Origin: Dermanyssus gallinae
Taxonomy: Eukaryota > Arthropoda > Arachnida > Mesostigmata > Dermanyssidae
NCBI GenBank assembly: GCA_003439945.1
Contig: QVRM01000313.1
Coordinates: 480,001-544,000, forward strand
Direction of reading: 5' to 3'
DNA length: 64,000 bases
The stretch's first letter is position 1, and each line of letters starts with the position of its first letter. The notes beneath the pieces are model-generated. The model was not told where the DNA came from and searched no databases. It saw only the letters and a program-made list of their open reading frames with translations. The position numbers and the translations under genes were made by a program. Positions 47,112 to 58,899 of this stretch are shown piece after piece.

Positions 47112-48403
47112 CAGGTAGTTCAATAAGTTCTTAGAATGAGCTTTTTGGAATTCGAATTTTGGCGCGCTTCCACCGCTATTAGGAACTGCAACTTTTCGAC
47201 TGCTAGCACTCAAAATATTATGGTGATTGGCCGTTGCGATTTCGTTTGATAGCTTTTCCCGTGCAACGGGCAATCGGCGTGATTTTTAAAAATGAAGAAA
47301 AAAGAGTTTCGAGTGGTTATCAAGCATTTTTATTTCAAAGGTTGTAATGCGACCCAATTAAAAATTGGATTGGACGAGACGTACGGTGACTCTGCGCCAT
47401 GTTTTGCCACTGTTTCCAACTGGATTAATGTGTTAAAAAGAGGTCGCAGGAGCACCGAGAATGAACTACGTCCAGGAGGCCAAAAAACGGCAACTGATGA
47501 GGAAAACATAGAGAAAGTGCGAAACATCGTTGGCACAGATAAGCGAATGAACATTAAGGAGATAGCAGAGGCATTAGGAATTAGTTTAGGTAGTGTGCAT
47601 TTTATCCTATACGAAAACTTGAAGATAAAAGAGCTCAGAGAAAAATGGCTGCCGCATTTGCTTAACCAAGGCCAAAAAACGCGCCTGTTTTCGCTTCACA
47701 GCAAAATTTGGCCAAGATGTCGAACAATCCGTCGGATTTTTGGCGCAGATTCATGACCGTCGATGAAAGCTGGGTCCATCACTACACTCCCGAGACCCAA
47801 GAAGCATCTTGCCAATGGTGTGCACCTGATGAAGGACCTCCGAAGAGGGTGCGGACAACGGCATTGACCGGAAAGGTGATGGCTACAGTTTTTTAAGACC
47901 AACGTAGAATAATGCTGGTCGACTACCTTGAGAGCGGTAAAACGATTACAGGAGAATATTATGCAAGACTGTTGGACTGCCTTTAGCAAGAACTCATCGT
48001 GAAACGGCCCGCTTTGCAGAAGAAGGTAGTCCTGTTTCACCAGGACAATGCTCCTGCACACAAGTCCCGGCAAGCATCGGCAAAACTGGCCCAACTGAGG
48101 TTCGAACTTATTGAACAACCTTCCTATTCTCCAGACCTGGCCCCCTCTGATTATTTCCTCTTCGAACGTTTGAAGAATAGTCTCGGTGGAAAGCGTTTTT
48201 CCAGCAATGAAGAGGTTAAGGCTGCTGTCAATGCCTATTTTCAGTCTAAAGACGCGGAATTCTACTTAAGAGGTATAAAAGCTCTGAAATCTTAGTGGGA
48301 AAAGTGTATTGAGCATCTCGGGGAGTAGATCGAATAAGATAAATTCAAAAACATGATTTGGAAAATTCTTAGTTTTCATTCTAAGAACTTATTGAACTAC
48401 CTG
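47112..48403 (+). mobile_element. Mariner A2, full-length 1.29-kb element
   Basis: Same ~28-bp terminal inverted repeats as A1 (CAGGTAGTTCAATAAGTTCT at the left end), flanked by TA. Strongly similar to A1 along its length. It sits between two copies of a TA-bounded unit. Confidence 0.95.
47292..48337 (+). pseudogene. Mariner A2 transposase, frameshift and stops
   Basis: Starts MKKKEFRVVIKHFYF like A1. A one-base loss near 47680 shifts the frame. It then carries the same TAA (47894-47896) and TAG (47984-47986) as A1, plus private stops at 48293-48295 and near the end. The catalytic triad is intact here: TVDESW, HQDNAPAH, YSPDLAPSDYF, with D34D spacing. Inactive through stops and frameshift. 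Confidence 0.94.
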
Positions 48404-48418
48404 TATATATATACTGTA

Positions 48419-49729
48419 CGAGGTGTGTTCAAAAAGTATCGCGACTTTTGTGTTTTTTCAAAAATTATTCATTTATTCATGAATATCTATTTTGTCCCCA
48501 TCAAAGTAATCCCCATGAGATATTATACACTTGTGCCAACGGTTTTTCCAATCTTCGAAGCACTTCAAAAAAACATTTTTTTTTTCTTGTTCAGCTCCTC
48601 CTTCGATGCCGTCTTTATCTCGTCAAGCGTAGCGTAACGTCGTCCTTTCATGGGCCTCTTCAGTTTAGGGAACAAGAAAATGTCACAGGGGGCCAGATCT
48701 GGGGAATACGGTGGCTGCGGCATCATTAGTGTGTTGTTTTTGGCCAAAAACTCGCGCACAAGCAACGATGTGTGAGCAGGGTACCACGATAACGCTATCG
48801 TGGTGCAAAAGCCAATTTTTGTTCTTCCACAAATCCGGGCGTTTCTGGCGGATTGCTTCGCGCAAATTGCGCATAACTTGCAGGTAATATTCCTTATTGA
48901 CCATTCTACCCTGTGGCAAGAACTCATGATGCACCACGCCCCTGCAATCGAAGAAAACTGTCAGCAAAACTTTCACATTCGACCGAACTTGGCGCGCTTT
49001 TTTCGGTCTTGGTTCGTGCGGCAGCTTCCATTGAGATGATTGAGCTTTGGTTTCCACGCCATAACCATAAACCCACGATTCGTCACCAGTTATGACCCTC
49101 TGGAGCAAATTTAGGTCGTCGCGGACAGAGTCCAACATCTCATTAGCAATGTTCATGCGATGCTGTTTTTGGTCGCAATTGAGCAATTTTGGTACGAATT
49201 TCGCGGCGACCCGTCTCATGCCCAAATCATTGATAAAAATCGAATGGCACGAGCCAATCGATATGTTTAGGTCCTCACCAACTTCTCTAACGGTGATTCG
49301 ACGATTGGCCAATACCATTTTCTCCACTTCATTAATTTTTTCGTCTGTTGTTGAAGTGCTCGGGCGTCCGGCACGCTCTTCGTCGTTCACATCTTTTCGG
49401 CCTTCTGAGAACATTTTGTACCACCGATAAACGTTGCTTCGGTCCAAGGTAGCTTCTCCGTATGCCACAGTCAACATTCGGAATGCATCCGCGCACTTAA
49501 TTTCGTTTTTCACACAAAATTTGATACAGGTTCTTTGATCCATTTTTTTGAATAGGTAAAAATCGAAGACGATCCAAAACACGTGCAAGCAAAGCAGCCG
49601 TCAAAATGGCCGAGCTTGTCGGCATAAGTGAGAGACATGAGTACCAACATAACGCCACAAAAAATCGATATTCGAATATACGTAACCCGCGAAAATTCAA
49701 AAGTCGCGATACTTTTTGAACACACCTCG
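48419..49729 (-). mobile_element. Mariner B, full-length 1.31-kb element
   Basis: Perfect 32-bp terminal inverted repeats starting CGAGGTGTGTTCAAAAAGTA, flanked by TA (48417-48418 and 49730-49731). A different family from mariner A. It has inserted into the second copy of the TA-bounded unit next to A2. Perfect terminal repeats suggest it is younger than the Tc3-like elements. Confidence 0.96.
48473..49543 (-). pseudogene. Mariner B transposase, two frameshifts
   Basis: The start is MDQRTCIKFCVKNEI at 49543; an upstream Met (49588) adds residues unlike the family. Two helix-turn-helix segments occupy roughly residues 1-110 (SNVYRWYKMF ends the first). VITGDESWVYGY carries the first Asp and NWLLHHD the second. 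Just after it the frame shifts (near 48790) and continues as PPYSPDLAPCDIFLF with the third Asp. A second shift in an A-run near 48580 precedes the true C-terminus (CFEDW, then GDYFDG), ending 48473. Otherwise intact, so it is young. Confidence 0.94.
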
Positions 49730-49801
49730 TATATACACAAATGCGTATAGATGTACGCATATAAATATATAAATGTATATATATATATATATATATATAT
49801 A
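49730..49801. repeat. TA-bounded unit right of mariner B
   Basis: Same unit as 47046-47111 (one A/G change, longer TA tract). With mariner B removed, the bases before 48417 complete the unit's left edge (TACTGTATATAC), so the unit originally lay directly after mariner A2. Confidence 0.88.
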
Positions 49802-50958
49802 CAGGGTCATTCATATCGTTGTGCACGCATTTCGAGGTTTGATAGAACTCGGCAAGAAAATAAGTTTTCCCTATGGAGGGAAGACGTGGAAACGTCTTGT
49901 TTAGGAGAGAGAGTGAAGTCTATAAAACTAGTTTTCCTGCCTTTTTTTCCTACATAGTTGTGCGAAATCTCTGTTTGCGGGAGAACCAGTCAACGCATGA
50001 AGGAACCGATTACACCGGCGAGTTCGGAGGAAAATTCTGCACAACGGAAGATACTTCACTAGCTTGCGTAGCAAAAAGCTAATACCCAGATTAGGGAAAG
50101 TCATGAAAAGTCGATATTTTACGTTAACGCCTTTTCAATAAAAATCGTAAAATTTTTCCATTGCGACCAAAAATGTACGTCCGAAAGACCACTTTCACGC
50201 AATAGCAAATTTAATGCCCATCATTTTCGTATCAAGGTGATGGTGCTGCGTTACGTAGTTGTCAAGTCACTAAGCTTTTTCGATAGCCATATCGAAAGCG
50301 AAGGCATGCATATTTCCATAGGGCGTATGAGAAAGTTAGGTACATATTTTGAGGTTTGGTAGAACTCAACAAGAGAATAAATTTTCCTAGTGGAAGGAGG
50401 GGGCGGAAACGTCTTGGCAAATTTTTACGGTTCTGAACGTGAAAACTTGCACGTAAAACATAACAACTATGACTGTCGAAAAAGCTTAGTGACTTGACAA
50501 CTACGTAACGCAGCACCATCACCTTGATACAAAAATGATGGGCATTAAATTTGCTATTGCGTGAGAGTGGTCTTTCGGACGTACATTTTTGGTCGCAATG
50601 GAAAAATTTTACGATTTTTATTGAAAAGGCGTTAACGTAAAATATCGACTTTTCATGACTTTCCCTAATCTGGGTATTAGCTTTTTGCTACGCAAGCTAG
50701 TGAAGTGTCTTCCGTTGTGCAGAATTTTCCTCCGAACACGCCGGTGTAATCGGTTCCTTCATGCGTTGACTGGTTCTCCCGCAAACAGAGATTTCGCACA
50801 ACTATGTAGGAAAAAAAAGGCAGAAAAACTACTTTTATAAACTTCACTCTCTCTCCTAAACAAGACGTTTCCACGTCTTTCCTCCATAGGGAAAACTTAT
50901 TTTCTTGCCGAGTTCTATCAAACCTCGAAATGCGTGCACAACGATATGAATGACCCTG
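49802..50958. mobile_element. 1.16-kb foldback element with ~485-bp arms
   Basis: Arms 49802-50285 and 50473-50958 are nearly perfect inverted copies beginning CAGGGTCATTCATATCG, flanked by TA. The loop of about 187 bp (50286-50472) contains at 50338-50418 a diverged third copy of the arm's near-terminal segment (GAGGTTTG, TAGAACTC, TTTTCC, GGAAACGTCTTG). No transposase is encoded. Open frames of about 70-155 codons in the arms are identical because the arms are. Probably a non-autonomous Tc1/mariner-superfamily passenger. Confidence 0.93.
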
Positions 50959-50959
50959 T

Positions 50960-53690
50960 ATATATATACGTATGTAAAAATGTTTATATATATATGCATA
51001 CATGTTTTGCTGGCATGTCTGTCTTTGTCCATTTCGCTGGTGGGTCGCGTATGGCCCCGGGGCGAGGCTTTTATTAGTCGTATTGGACGAACAACTTCCG
51101 CGGTAAACCAGCGGTCGCAGTGGCCGGAGACGGTGTTTCTCCATCTGGCTATTGCACGACCCTTGCTCGGTCGCTTAACGTGTACACCCATTTGGCAATG
51201 GGCAACAGCAGCAGCACCGGCAGTCTCATGAAGGGCGCCATTGCGTAGCGCTGTCTCACCGCGGCGAGATCGTCAACACACCATCGTTGTGTTCGCCATC
51301 GTTGTTCGACTAGTACTGGCCAGCACCTCCTCGTACGTTGTTGTATTACAAGCGACACGAGACCCCTGAGTCGGCCGTATAACGTGCTGGAGAATCGCAC
51401 CCCAGGGGCGAGCAAACGATGCTTGCGTCTATAGTTAGCGGCTGTGGGCTGCGCCGCCAGAGTTGGAATGAAGGCTCCCCCCGGACGGGCGAACACGGTG
51501 AGGTGTGTCCCCCTCTATCCTTCAATAGGCAATTCGTGTTGCTGCTCTGTCGCGAGGTTCGGTTTCCCGTCGGTTTGCGGCTCGTTGTGTCTAAGAATGG
51601 GTGGGGTGGTGCTCGGAACAGGACTAATGCTCAGCTCTTAGTACAGACGAGTAAGGGGACGGACGGGGCCAACGCCCGTATATGTACGCGACTAGTCAGT
51701 AGCCTCCTGAGCCCAGTTAATGTTCACGGGGCTCTTGCTCTTCACGACAGATTGTGACAACAAAAAAAGTGTGAGGATCCCAGAATGTTGCTTGCTCAAC
51801 TACTATTGCGGGCCTGTTAACCCGCTACTCTGCAGACGTGCTCGATACTCTATCTGCGACAATAAAATTATCTTATAAAAAATTTAACTTAGCGTATACG
51901 AAACAATACATAAAAAAGAATGCGGAATAATTATACTTGAAGCAGACACTCAACGCGGTGGTAGAACATACGCTGCAATACGCAATAAATCTAAAAAAGT
52001 GGATATCCACCTCTTAATTCATTCCATAAGCAAGCAGTGTTTGGTGCACAGCTCTGCTTTCTGTCAGACGATCTGTCTTGTTCTTGCCTGTATCGAACAT
52101 TCATTGTTGACGAAACATATTTGAATGTTGGAATCGGAAACGGCGTTAAAACATAGAACGGAAGCTGTATTGCACAAATCGTCGGCGCTATTTGAGGGGG
52201 ATCAAACAATTTAAAGCTACAAACCAGAAATTGTACACATGCAAGCGGCTTTATTTAAGGGAGCTAAACAATCTATTCAGATAGTCAAGCAGCGAGTTGC
52301 ACAACTATTTGCGTCAGAAAGTGAAATTCAGTATATTCAAGTGGTTGAAATCATCCAGGCAGCTCTTAGCAAACAAAACATGAGTATCCCTCTCATGATA
52401 AAATTATTCTGAATGAGTTGTTTATCCAAAATCGCTAAACTGATGACAAAAGTACACGTGTCAGTAGTACGGCCAAATATGGAAATCAATACCTCGTCTC
52501 TGCCGAAATGTTTCAAAGGAGAAAAAGTAAGTATGGTAAAATATGTTATGGATATTATATAAATAAATACAATCGCGACAACATACCAGCCCGCTCCTTA
52601 TTCGCTGTGTTGGATTATTCGCTGTGTTGGATGTCCGCTCCTTATTCGCAATGTTGGAAAATAGAAAAAAAAAAAACTAAAGTATTCAGTACGCAGCGTG
52701 CAAATTGCAGTTTTTTGTATACTAGATTCATATCGACTTATAATTCTTCATTTCAGGTCAATGCTTCAGTAAGTGCCGGAGGAATAATCGCAGGTACTGC
52801 GACTACTTATTTTATTACTTATGCTTATTCCACTGTAACTTCAAAAGGAAATAAAACTTATTTTATTGTACAACAAGATATGGGATTTTAGTGGATATGC
52901 TGTTTATGATAGTTGTAATAATCTTCAAGTAAAATCCTAACCTGCAACATCTAGATTCTGATCTGGTTTCGATACATCGAAAACAGATAGCAAAACTGAC
53001 CATGCTGATTGCTTACACAATACGCATGTGTCTAGTTTGCATTGCGCTGCATTGTACATTTACCTTGACTGCACCTCGACCTCTTTTGTTGCTTGAAATA
53101 TATTTTACAATTGGGCCATAATACGCCAAAGGAGCTTACTACCAACTGGCTCGATGTCTATGGCCATAATTACTGCGTTATAGAGCACACTAATTGGCTT
53201 TAAACGTAAACACAACTAAGGCACAATAGTTGCATGTAAAAATTACAATGCAATTTTTACAACTGCCACTCTCGTGTCTGGAATCTAAATGCAGTCACAC
53301 ACCTGATAGCATCCCCCTACATTCAAAACAGACCTAGCCGTTGTTTAGCGAATTATTATAAGCTAATGTTTAGGCGGTGGTACCACGACGCCATAGTTCC
53401 AGATCTCTTTTGGTATAGAGTATTGTTACACTGACGCATAATAGGGGGGTGTGCATTGAAAAGTGCATTGAAAGCTCTCGCCCTGTGTCTCAATGTTCCT
53501 GTACCTGCACAATTTTGAAATTGGAGGGGGAAATATTTTATTTGACACATTCCAGCTCGGATTTGTGCCTCGAGGCTGTAGATGCACGCAACTATTAGAA
53601 ATGACAAACGATTGGCTCTTGCACATACATGCTTATTGTTGACTAGACGAAGAAACGTTCCAGGTCTATCCACAGACTCGTAAATGGCTT
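50960..53690. other. Unassigned DNA with a GC-rich first part
   Basis: From about 51040 to 51760 the sequence is GC- and CpG-richer with no recognised gene. From 51780 it is AT-rich with short frames only. A 127-codon frame at 52508-52891 has no motif I recognise. Confidence 0.4.
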
Positions 53691-53699
53691 ACTGCTTTT

Positions 53700-53970
53700 C
53701 TGTGCAATTGACCGTTCCGAGTAAAATGCGGGGAAGCGCTTGGTGACCCTCGACTGACACTGTCTGACGTACCAGAGGACTGTTGCATCTCTTCACTGTT
53801 ATACACAATATTTGTTTTAGCCACAAAAACCTACAACCTACCGCGTACAAAACAAAAAACATTTAAAAAAATGTTAAATACCTTTTGTACGCGGACGACC
53901 AAAAATACACTGTTCTTTAGACCCTTCGGCAGCAGACACTGCGTTGCACTGCGCTGTCGACGTCATCAGC
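53700..53970 (+). pseudogene. CR1-like RT remnant with YADD box
   Basis: DVPEDCCISSLLYTIFVLAT (from 53766) is a decayed VPQGSVLGPLLFTIYV block, RT motif B. LLYADDQKYTVL at 53879-53914 is motif C. In the next frame PSAADTALHCAVDVISC matches the helix after YADD in CR1-type enzymes. About 270 bp is recognisable, with a frameshift and stop between. Inactive. Confidence 0.75.
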
Positions 53971-53999
53971 TGTTAGTGCAGTGACGATGATAGTGACGA

Positions 54000-54478
54000 T
54001 AGAGCTCGCCTCTTGTGTCTTATTTTGAGATATTATTCAAAACAATAATAATTTTTAATTAATATTTTTAATTAATTCATTAAACATTAATCATTTAAAC
54101 ATTAATAAGGGACTATTAGCTCAACGGGTCAACACTGCTTACCGCAAATGTTGCGCGGGAGAGCTAGGTGTGCAAATGTCGACGGATCTTGCGTTCTCTG
54201 CACATATTACACATTTAGTCAACACAGGCATCTATCTGTATTTGTAATCATTCCGCTATTCCGTTGTATCATTATTAAGCACCCACGATAAATTAGCTAA
54301 ATAAATGCTGTTAACCTTCCGTTGCTGTCAACTTAATTTGGGTACAACGACACACGATAACTGTTAGAACTAGTGAGCTCGAGTCATTATCCTTGTTTTG
54401 CGTGCGAATAAAAACTCGTTGGAGCCCAAAAATGCTTATATCTAAATAAGTCGCATGAACTGAAGTCATCAATGATAT
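54000..54478. other. Unassigned AT-rich DNA
   Basis: AT-rich (54025-54110). A stretch at 54114-54180 begins like a tRNA head (TAGCTCAACGGGT resembles an A box), but no B box follows. Confidence 0.35.
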
Positions 54479-55032
54479 TGTAACGTTGTCTCGTTACGCT
54501 AAGTTAGTCGAAGATGCAAGCTCAGCAAGGCGGTTACTACAACACGAGAAACTCGGACCAAATAGTGATAACACACAGCGGAAGGTCTGACTGGTAGCCT
54601 TGCCGGACGGAGAATGCGTTATGGTCATCCTTCTCCCGGGCTATTTATTTGCTCAAGGGACGCCGTAGCGTTCGTATAGTAATAATGTTAAGAGGATGAC
54701 TCGAATCTTCGACGTCGCTGATTGGTCGGCGGTGATGCACGTGTCCTATTGTGTGTGTGTGTTGCATCTCACCAGCACGCAGCCTAGTGGTCTCCTTGGT
54801 CGGCACGTTGCACGTTGGAATGGATGCCTGTTTGGCTTACTGACGTTGTCAGTTATCAGCGGCGTAGGTCGTTGTGGTTCACATTGGCTTGGGTGCTTGA
54901 TTGGTCTACTGACGTCATAATTGGTTAGTCTACTGACGCCATCGGCGTCTCCGTGACTGGCAGTTCTGTTGCTACGCTGTGGTTAACTTCGTTACCATAT
55001 GTCTGCTTATCGTGTGGCCAGAGAATCGTAAC
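54479..55032. promoter_or_regulatory. CCAAT/CRE-rich segment, possible solo LTR or promoter
   Basis: Begins TGTAACGTTGTC and ends AATCGTAACA, so the ends resemble LTR TG…CA termini with near-inverted TGTAACG/CGTAACA. Inside are at least three ATTGG (inverted CCAAT) boxes (about 54720, 54880, 54898), a perfect CRE octamer TGACGTCA at 54910-54917, and a repeated CTACTGACG motif. The flanking 5-bp sequences (GATAT and ACAAG) do not match, so an LTR insertion is not proven. A cellular promoter is the alternative. Confidence 0.35.
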
Positions 55033-58000
55033 AACAAGGCGGCTTTGCAGGCTTCCCTGCATGCAATTTCGGTATTTACTTTCAAATGTATTCGGTAACT
55101 CAAGGCGTTTTCTGTTCTTTTGTTTTTAATGTCTCATCATACGGCCTATAATTAGCCGGAAGTAACATAAAACCGTTGCACTATCCAACGGAGTACGTAG
55201 GACAGATACCCTAGATAATTGAGGTGTGCTAAAGACTCCTATAAGTAACGCAGTTTCAATGTTAATCAGATTTCCAGATTACATACTGTTAAGGCAACTG
55301 GCAGAACAGAAAAATGAAGCCGAATTTTGCCTGATATTGTAAATGACTTCCAAATTAGCGAGCTAGTTACGAAATGAAGCGTTTATTAGCGAGATGTTTT
55401 TTATATGACGCACTTTTGGTTACAATGACTGGCACAAAATATATTTTTGAAACCCTGAACGCTGTTACAGTGCTGCGTTGTACATGAAATCCATACTGCT
55501 TATCGAGAATGGCTCCTGAACGAAATTGTGGCACCGCAGTAGTTGACATATAAGTTTCATAACAACTCATCGATCTCTCTTTCTCTCTCTCTCTCTCTCC
55601 AAGCACTCGGAGTAGCAGGATTTCTTTTCTGAGCTTGGCGAGTATTCAAATACAACATATTGCTTTGCAGGCTGTGGCTTCTCATCCTTCACCTCGAATT
55701 CGGATTCACTTAGCAATCTGCTCGGTTGATACTTCATGTTGTGTCGCAGTACAAACGCGGGTTTTTCTGGCTCGTCAATTCCGGATAAAATTCGAAGATG
55801 TCCGGACTTATTTATTCTCGAGACTCGTCACAGGTGATAGAATTTGCACTTTTGTGAGCCTCTGCTCAAGTGCCAGAACTTGCAGCGGTCAGGCGCCCTC
55901 ACCCATAGAAGTGAAGCGCTAAAGGTCAGCTAAAAATGTCATGCTTGTTAAGACATTCTCCAGAAGTGAAATTATAGCAACAGTCGAATTCGATGAAGGT
56001 CACACAATGAAGAACAATTAGTATGTTACAGAATGCCTACTCTATCGAAGGGCGGCTATCACATATTTAAAATGGGATAATATGGCTTAGATGTTAGAAG
56101 GTTTGTAAGGATGGGCTAGAAAATCCACCTCTTATGCGACTTGACTCTGTTTCAAGGGTACACGTTATTAAGTTACAACGTTCTTACACTTTTTATAGCT
56201 TAGTATAACATTTTTGACTATATATATAGTATAGCTTTTTTACAGCTTAGTATAACATTTTTGAGCATACAGTTAAACTATTTTTATCTAGGTGTAACGT
56301 TGCTGTAGCTGTTTTTTTCTACAATTGTTAACTTCAATTGTGCACCTATCGTGTATAACACTTGTGCCTGGGCTTCATCAGTGAGCAGTGCTCCTCGTCA
56401 AGATTATGCCATCGGGTGTAGGGAACATAAAATGTACGCACTATAAATGCCACTAGACTGTGAAAGGACGTGCGTACTTCTGAGTCGCTTAAGCCTGCTG
56501 GCACATCCAAGGCTACCTTGGGCACGTTGCTGTCTACACTTATTCAGCCAAGCCGTTCTTCGGGACAGCCGTCGTTAAGCTCGACGAGTAGTAAAAGGGG
56601 CAACATATTTCTATTTCGCCACTGCTGCTAGCCACAAGGCGGAGAAAAAAACGGATATACATGAGTACCAGCGAAAAAAAAATGATATTCAGTACAAAGC
56701 TCTCACAACGTTCAGAATGATCATGAGTAGGAAAGATAATTGTAGCGTTATTGATTTTTCTAAGGTTGCTGCAGCTACTTAGTGCTCTTTTTAATTATTC
56801 AAACTGAATCTAATTAAACTGTACGACAACCGTGCTATGCTCACTGCCTGGGCACCTAATGTGGCTAGACGTATTGTTCAGTTACCCATATTAGGTGGCA
56901 CCTGTTAAATGTTGCATGTGCGTTGCTTTCCTCGTGCAGGGTGCAGATTCACAGCAAAGGACTTACATTTAAACGGAGCTCGCTAGAGAGAGACAGAATG
57001 TGAATAAAAGTGCGACCACTATATGCTTTGCGTAACAGTGGCAAAAGTCTCCTTGAAAAGGAAGTTTACTCTGACTTGTCAATCTTCAGCCACAACCTTG
57101 GTGCCCTTGGTATATAGGTAAAGTAATGTTATAAGTCGACCATACTAAATTGCACGCTGATTGCCTTTAGAGAGGCCAACTCGCAAGCATTGTAGTGGCT
57201 GCAAACGCTGGGAGTGCCGCAAATGTAGTTGAGGCGAGCACTCGCAATAAACCGCTTTAACGATGTATAAATTGTAACAATGTCTAAGTCGCTGATTCTT
57301 CTGTTTTCCAAGGGTTTTCTATCTTCTCAAGCGCGACCGGATTTTGCAGCAGGTGTACACTGTTAGAAGTGGTACAGATCACACGATTCTGCATATAGGT
57401 CGCATTTGCTTGCCGGCAATATTTCTTGAAACCCATTTTGCACATATAACTTCCTACAAAAGAACATGTATTGCAACCCGGTAACAAAGTACCTAATTTT
57501 GCAACATGGACCTCTCGAGTAATAAGTGATCATCGCTCGAGTCTCAGAAATTTCGTTCCAAAAATCGCTTACCAGAATTGAGAACAATGGAAGGTTGACG
57601 TTATCGCAGTGTGCGACAATTGCGGTCTGATTAATTGGGTTGGGTTCAGTTTCCCCGTCGTCGATGATTAAATACCCTTTAATTTCTCGAGAATTATTTT
57701 TCGCAACGCTGTATCGAAACAATTAATTATCGCATCCACTACCTCCAAGATACCAATAGGGCAAGCCAGCTCTTGGCAGGCTTCGGTTTTTCATTGGTCG
57801 TACACGGGGATATACATTATGGTATAATTGGGGACCGTAGAAGAGCTGGAAAATATGTGTTGAACATGATTTTCTAGCGTTTTAATACAGCAGGCTGTTG
57901 GGCGCGTGCCGGAGCCTAACTATGTGTGTAGACAAAGCTATGACTCTCTCAGAAACCTGTTCTATGATTTTATCTCTTGCTCTAGTTTAGCTTTCCGCAG

Positions 58001-58480
58001 TGTCTTTTTGTAAAGCCGACTAAAACGAGAAGACTATCTCTAGGTTATTTTTTGCTAGTGTATCCGTCTGAATTATTCAGTGTTTCAGAGACCGGCATTC
58101 TTGGGTATACCTAGCGATTTTTTCGGCAATTGCTTGGTTGAGGCCGCACGCTATTTAGTATAACATTTCGTATTTGTGTTGCATCGACTTTGATATTCAA
58201 GGTGCTAGGTACAGGGTAAACCTCTAGCAGAAACTCCTGTAAGCGGGTTGAATTAACGGTGGCCTTTGACCGTTATCACCTTTAACCTGTGTGACATTGC
58301 TTTATTGTGTGTGACATTGCACCTGGAATGTGTCATCTAGTGTCAAAGGCCAGAGTGTTCAATCGCAGGCTTTTGTATTTGTATTGATGCTATCATCCCT
58401 GGTGTTTATGGTGGATGTATCTATCATAGAACCTCCTAGGGGAACGATGCGGGCGGGTTCCTCGGCCGTGGAATGCTAAT
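55033..58480. other. Unassigned DNA
   Basis: No gene recognised. A CT tract lies near 55576-55598. Frames at 55635-55922 and 57363-57722 (minus) are moderately long without motifs. Confidence 0.4.
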
Positions 58481-58489
58481 ACGCTAACA

Positions 58490-58880
58490 AGTGCGTCTGG
58501 TCTAACGTTGTCCAGTTTGTTGAAGGATCAGTTAAGGTCCCCGCAAGACAGAGTTGTTTTGTTAAAGTCAACTTTATTTAAACAACACATTTGCTTTTCA
58601 CACAGATCGGGAATAGCTTTTGAGGGAATGGAATGTACTGCAATTATATATAAAACTTCCTGCAAGTACATCGCAGTTTAGTTTTCTGCAGTTCTCTCTC
58701 TGTGTACAAAACTTTTAATCGACTGAGCTTATTGTTACATAGTACAGTAGCGCCACCGCTTGCTCTTTCAGGACTTTCAGGACTATGTTGTCCAAGACGT
58801 TCTATCAGAGACAACCAAACGGAAACCACAGTTGTTTTTCGTGGGTCAAGACTCAGTGAAAACCAGGACGTCGTATTAAG
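58490..58880 (-). pseudogene. Non-LTR endonuclease remnant
   Basis: YDVLVFTES at 58874-58848 on the minus strand is the Glu-containing block of apurinic-type endonucleases, followed after stops by a GGATVLCNNKL stretch in the place of GGVAIYVKNxL. Then comes CGDLN (58542-58531), a decayed GDFN active-site block. Order and spacing fit a CR1/jockey-type endonuclease. Several frame changes show that it is inactive. Confidence 0.6.
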
Positions 58881-58899
58881 TAGTCGGAGGAAGGATTGC

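Noticed and set aside
50677..51144. 155-codon minus-strand frame (and its mirror at 49751-50082)
   Set aside because: It lies in the foldback arms. The two copies are similar only because the arms are inverted repeats, and it begins in flanking TA-derived sequence.
52508..52891. 127-codon plus-strand frame
   Set aside because: No recognisable motif, low complexity in part and an A-rich run inside. Not enough to call a gene.
54114..54180. tRNA-like head (TAGCTCAACGGGT)
   Set aside because: It resembles an A box, but no B box or cloverleaf can be formed downstream.
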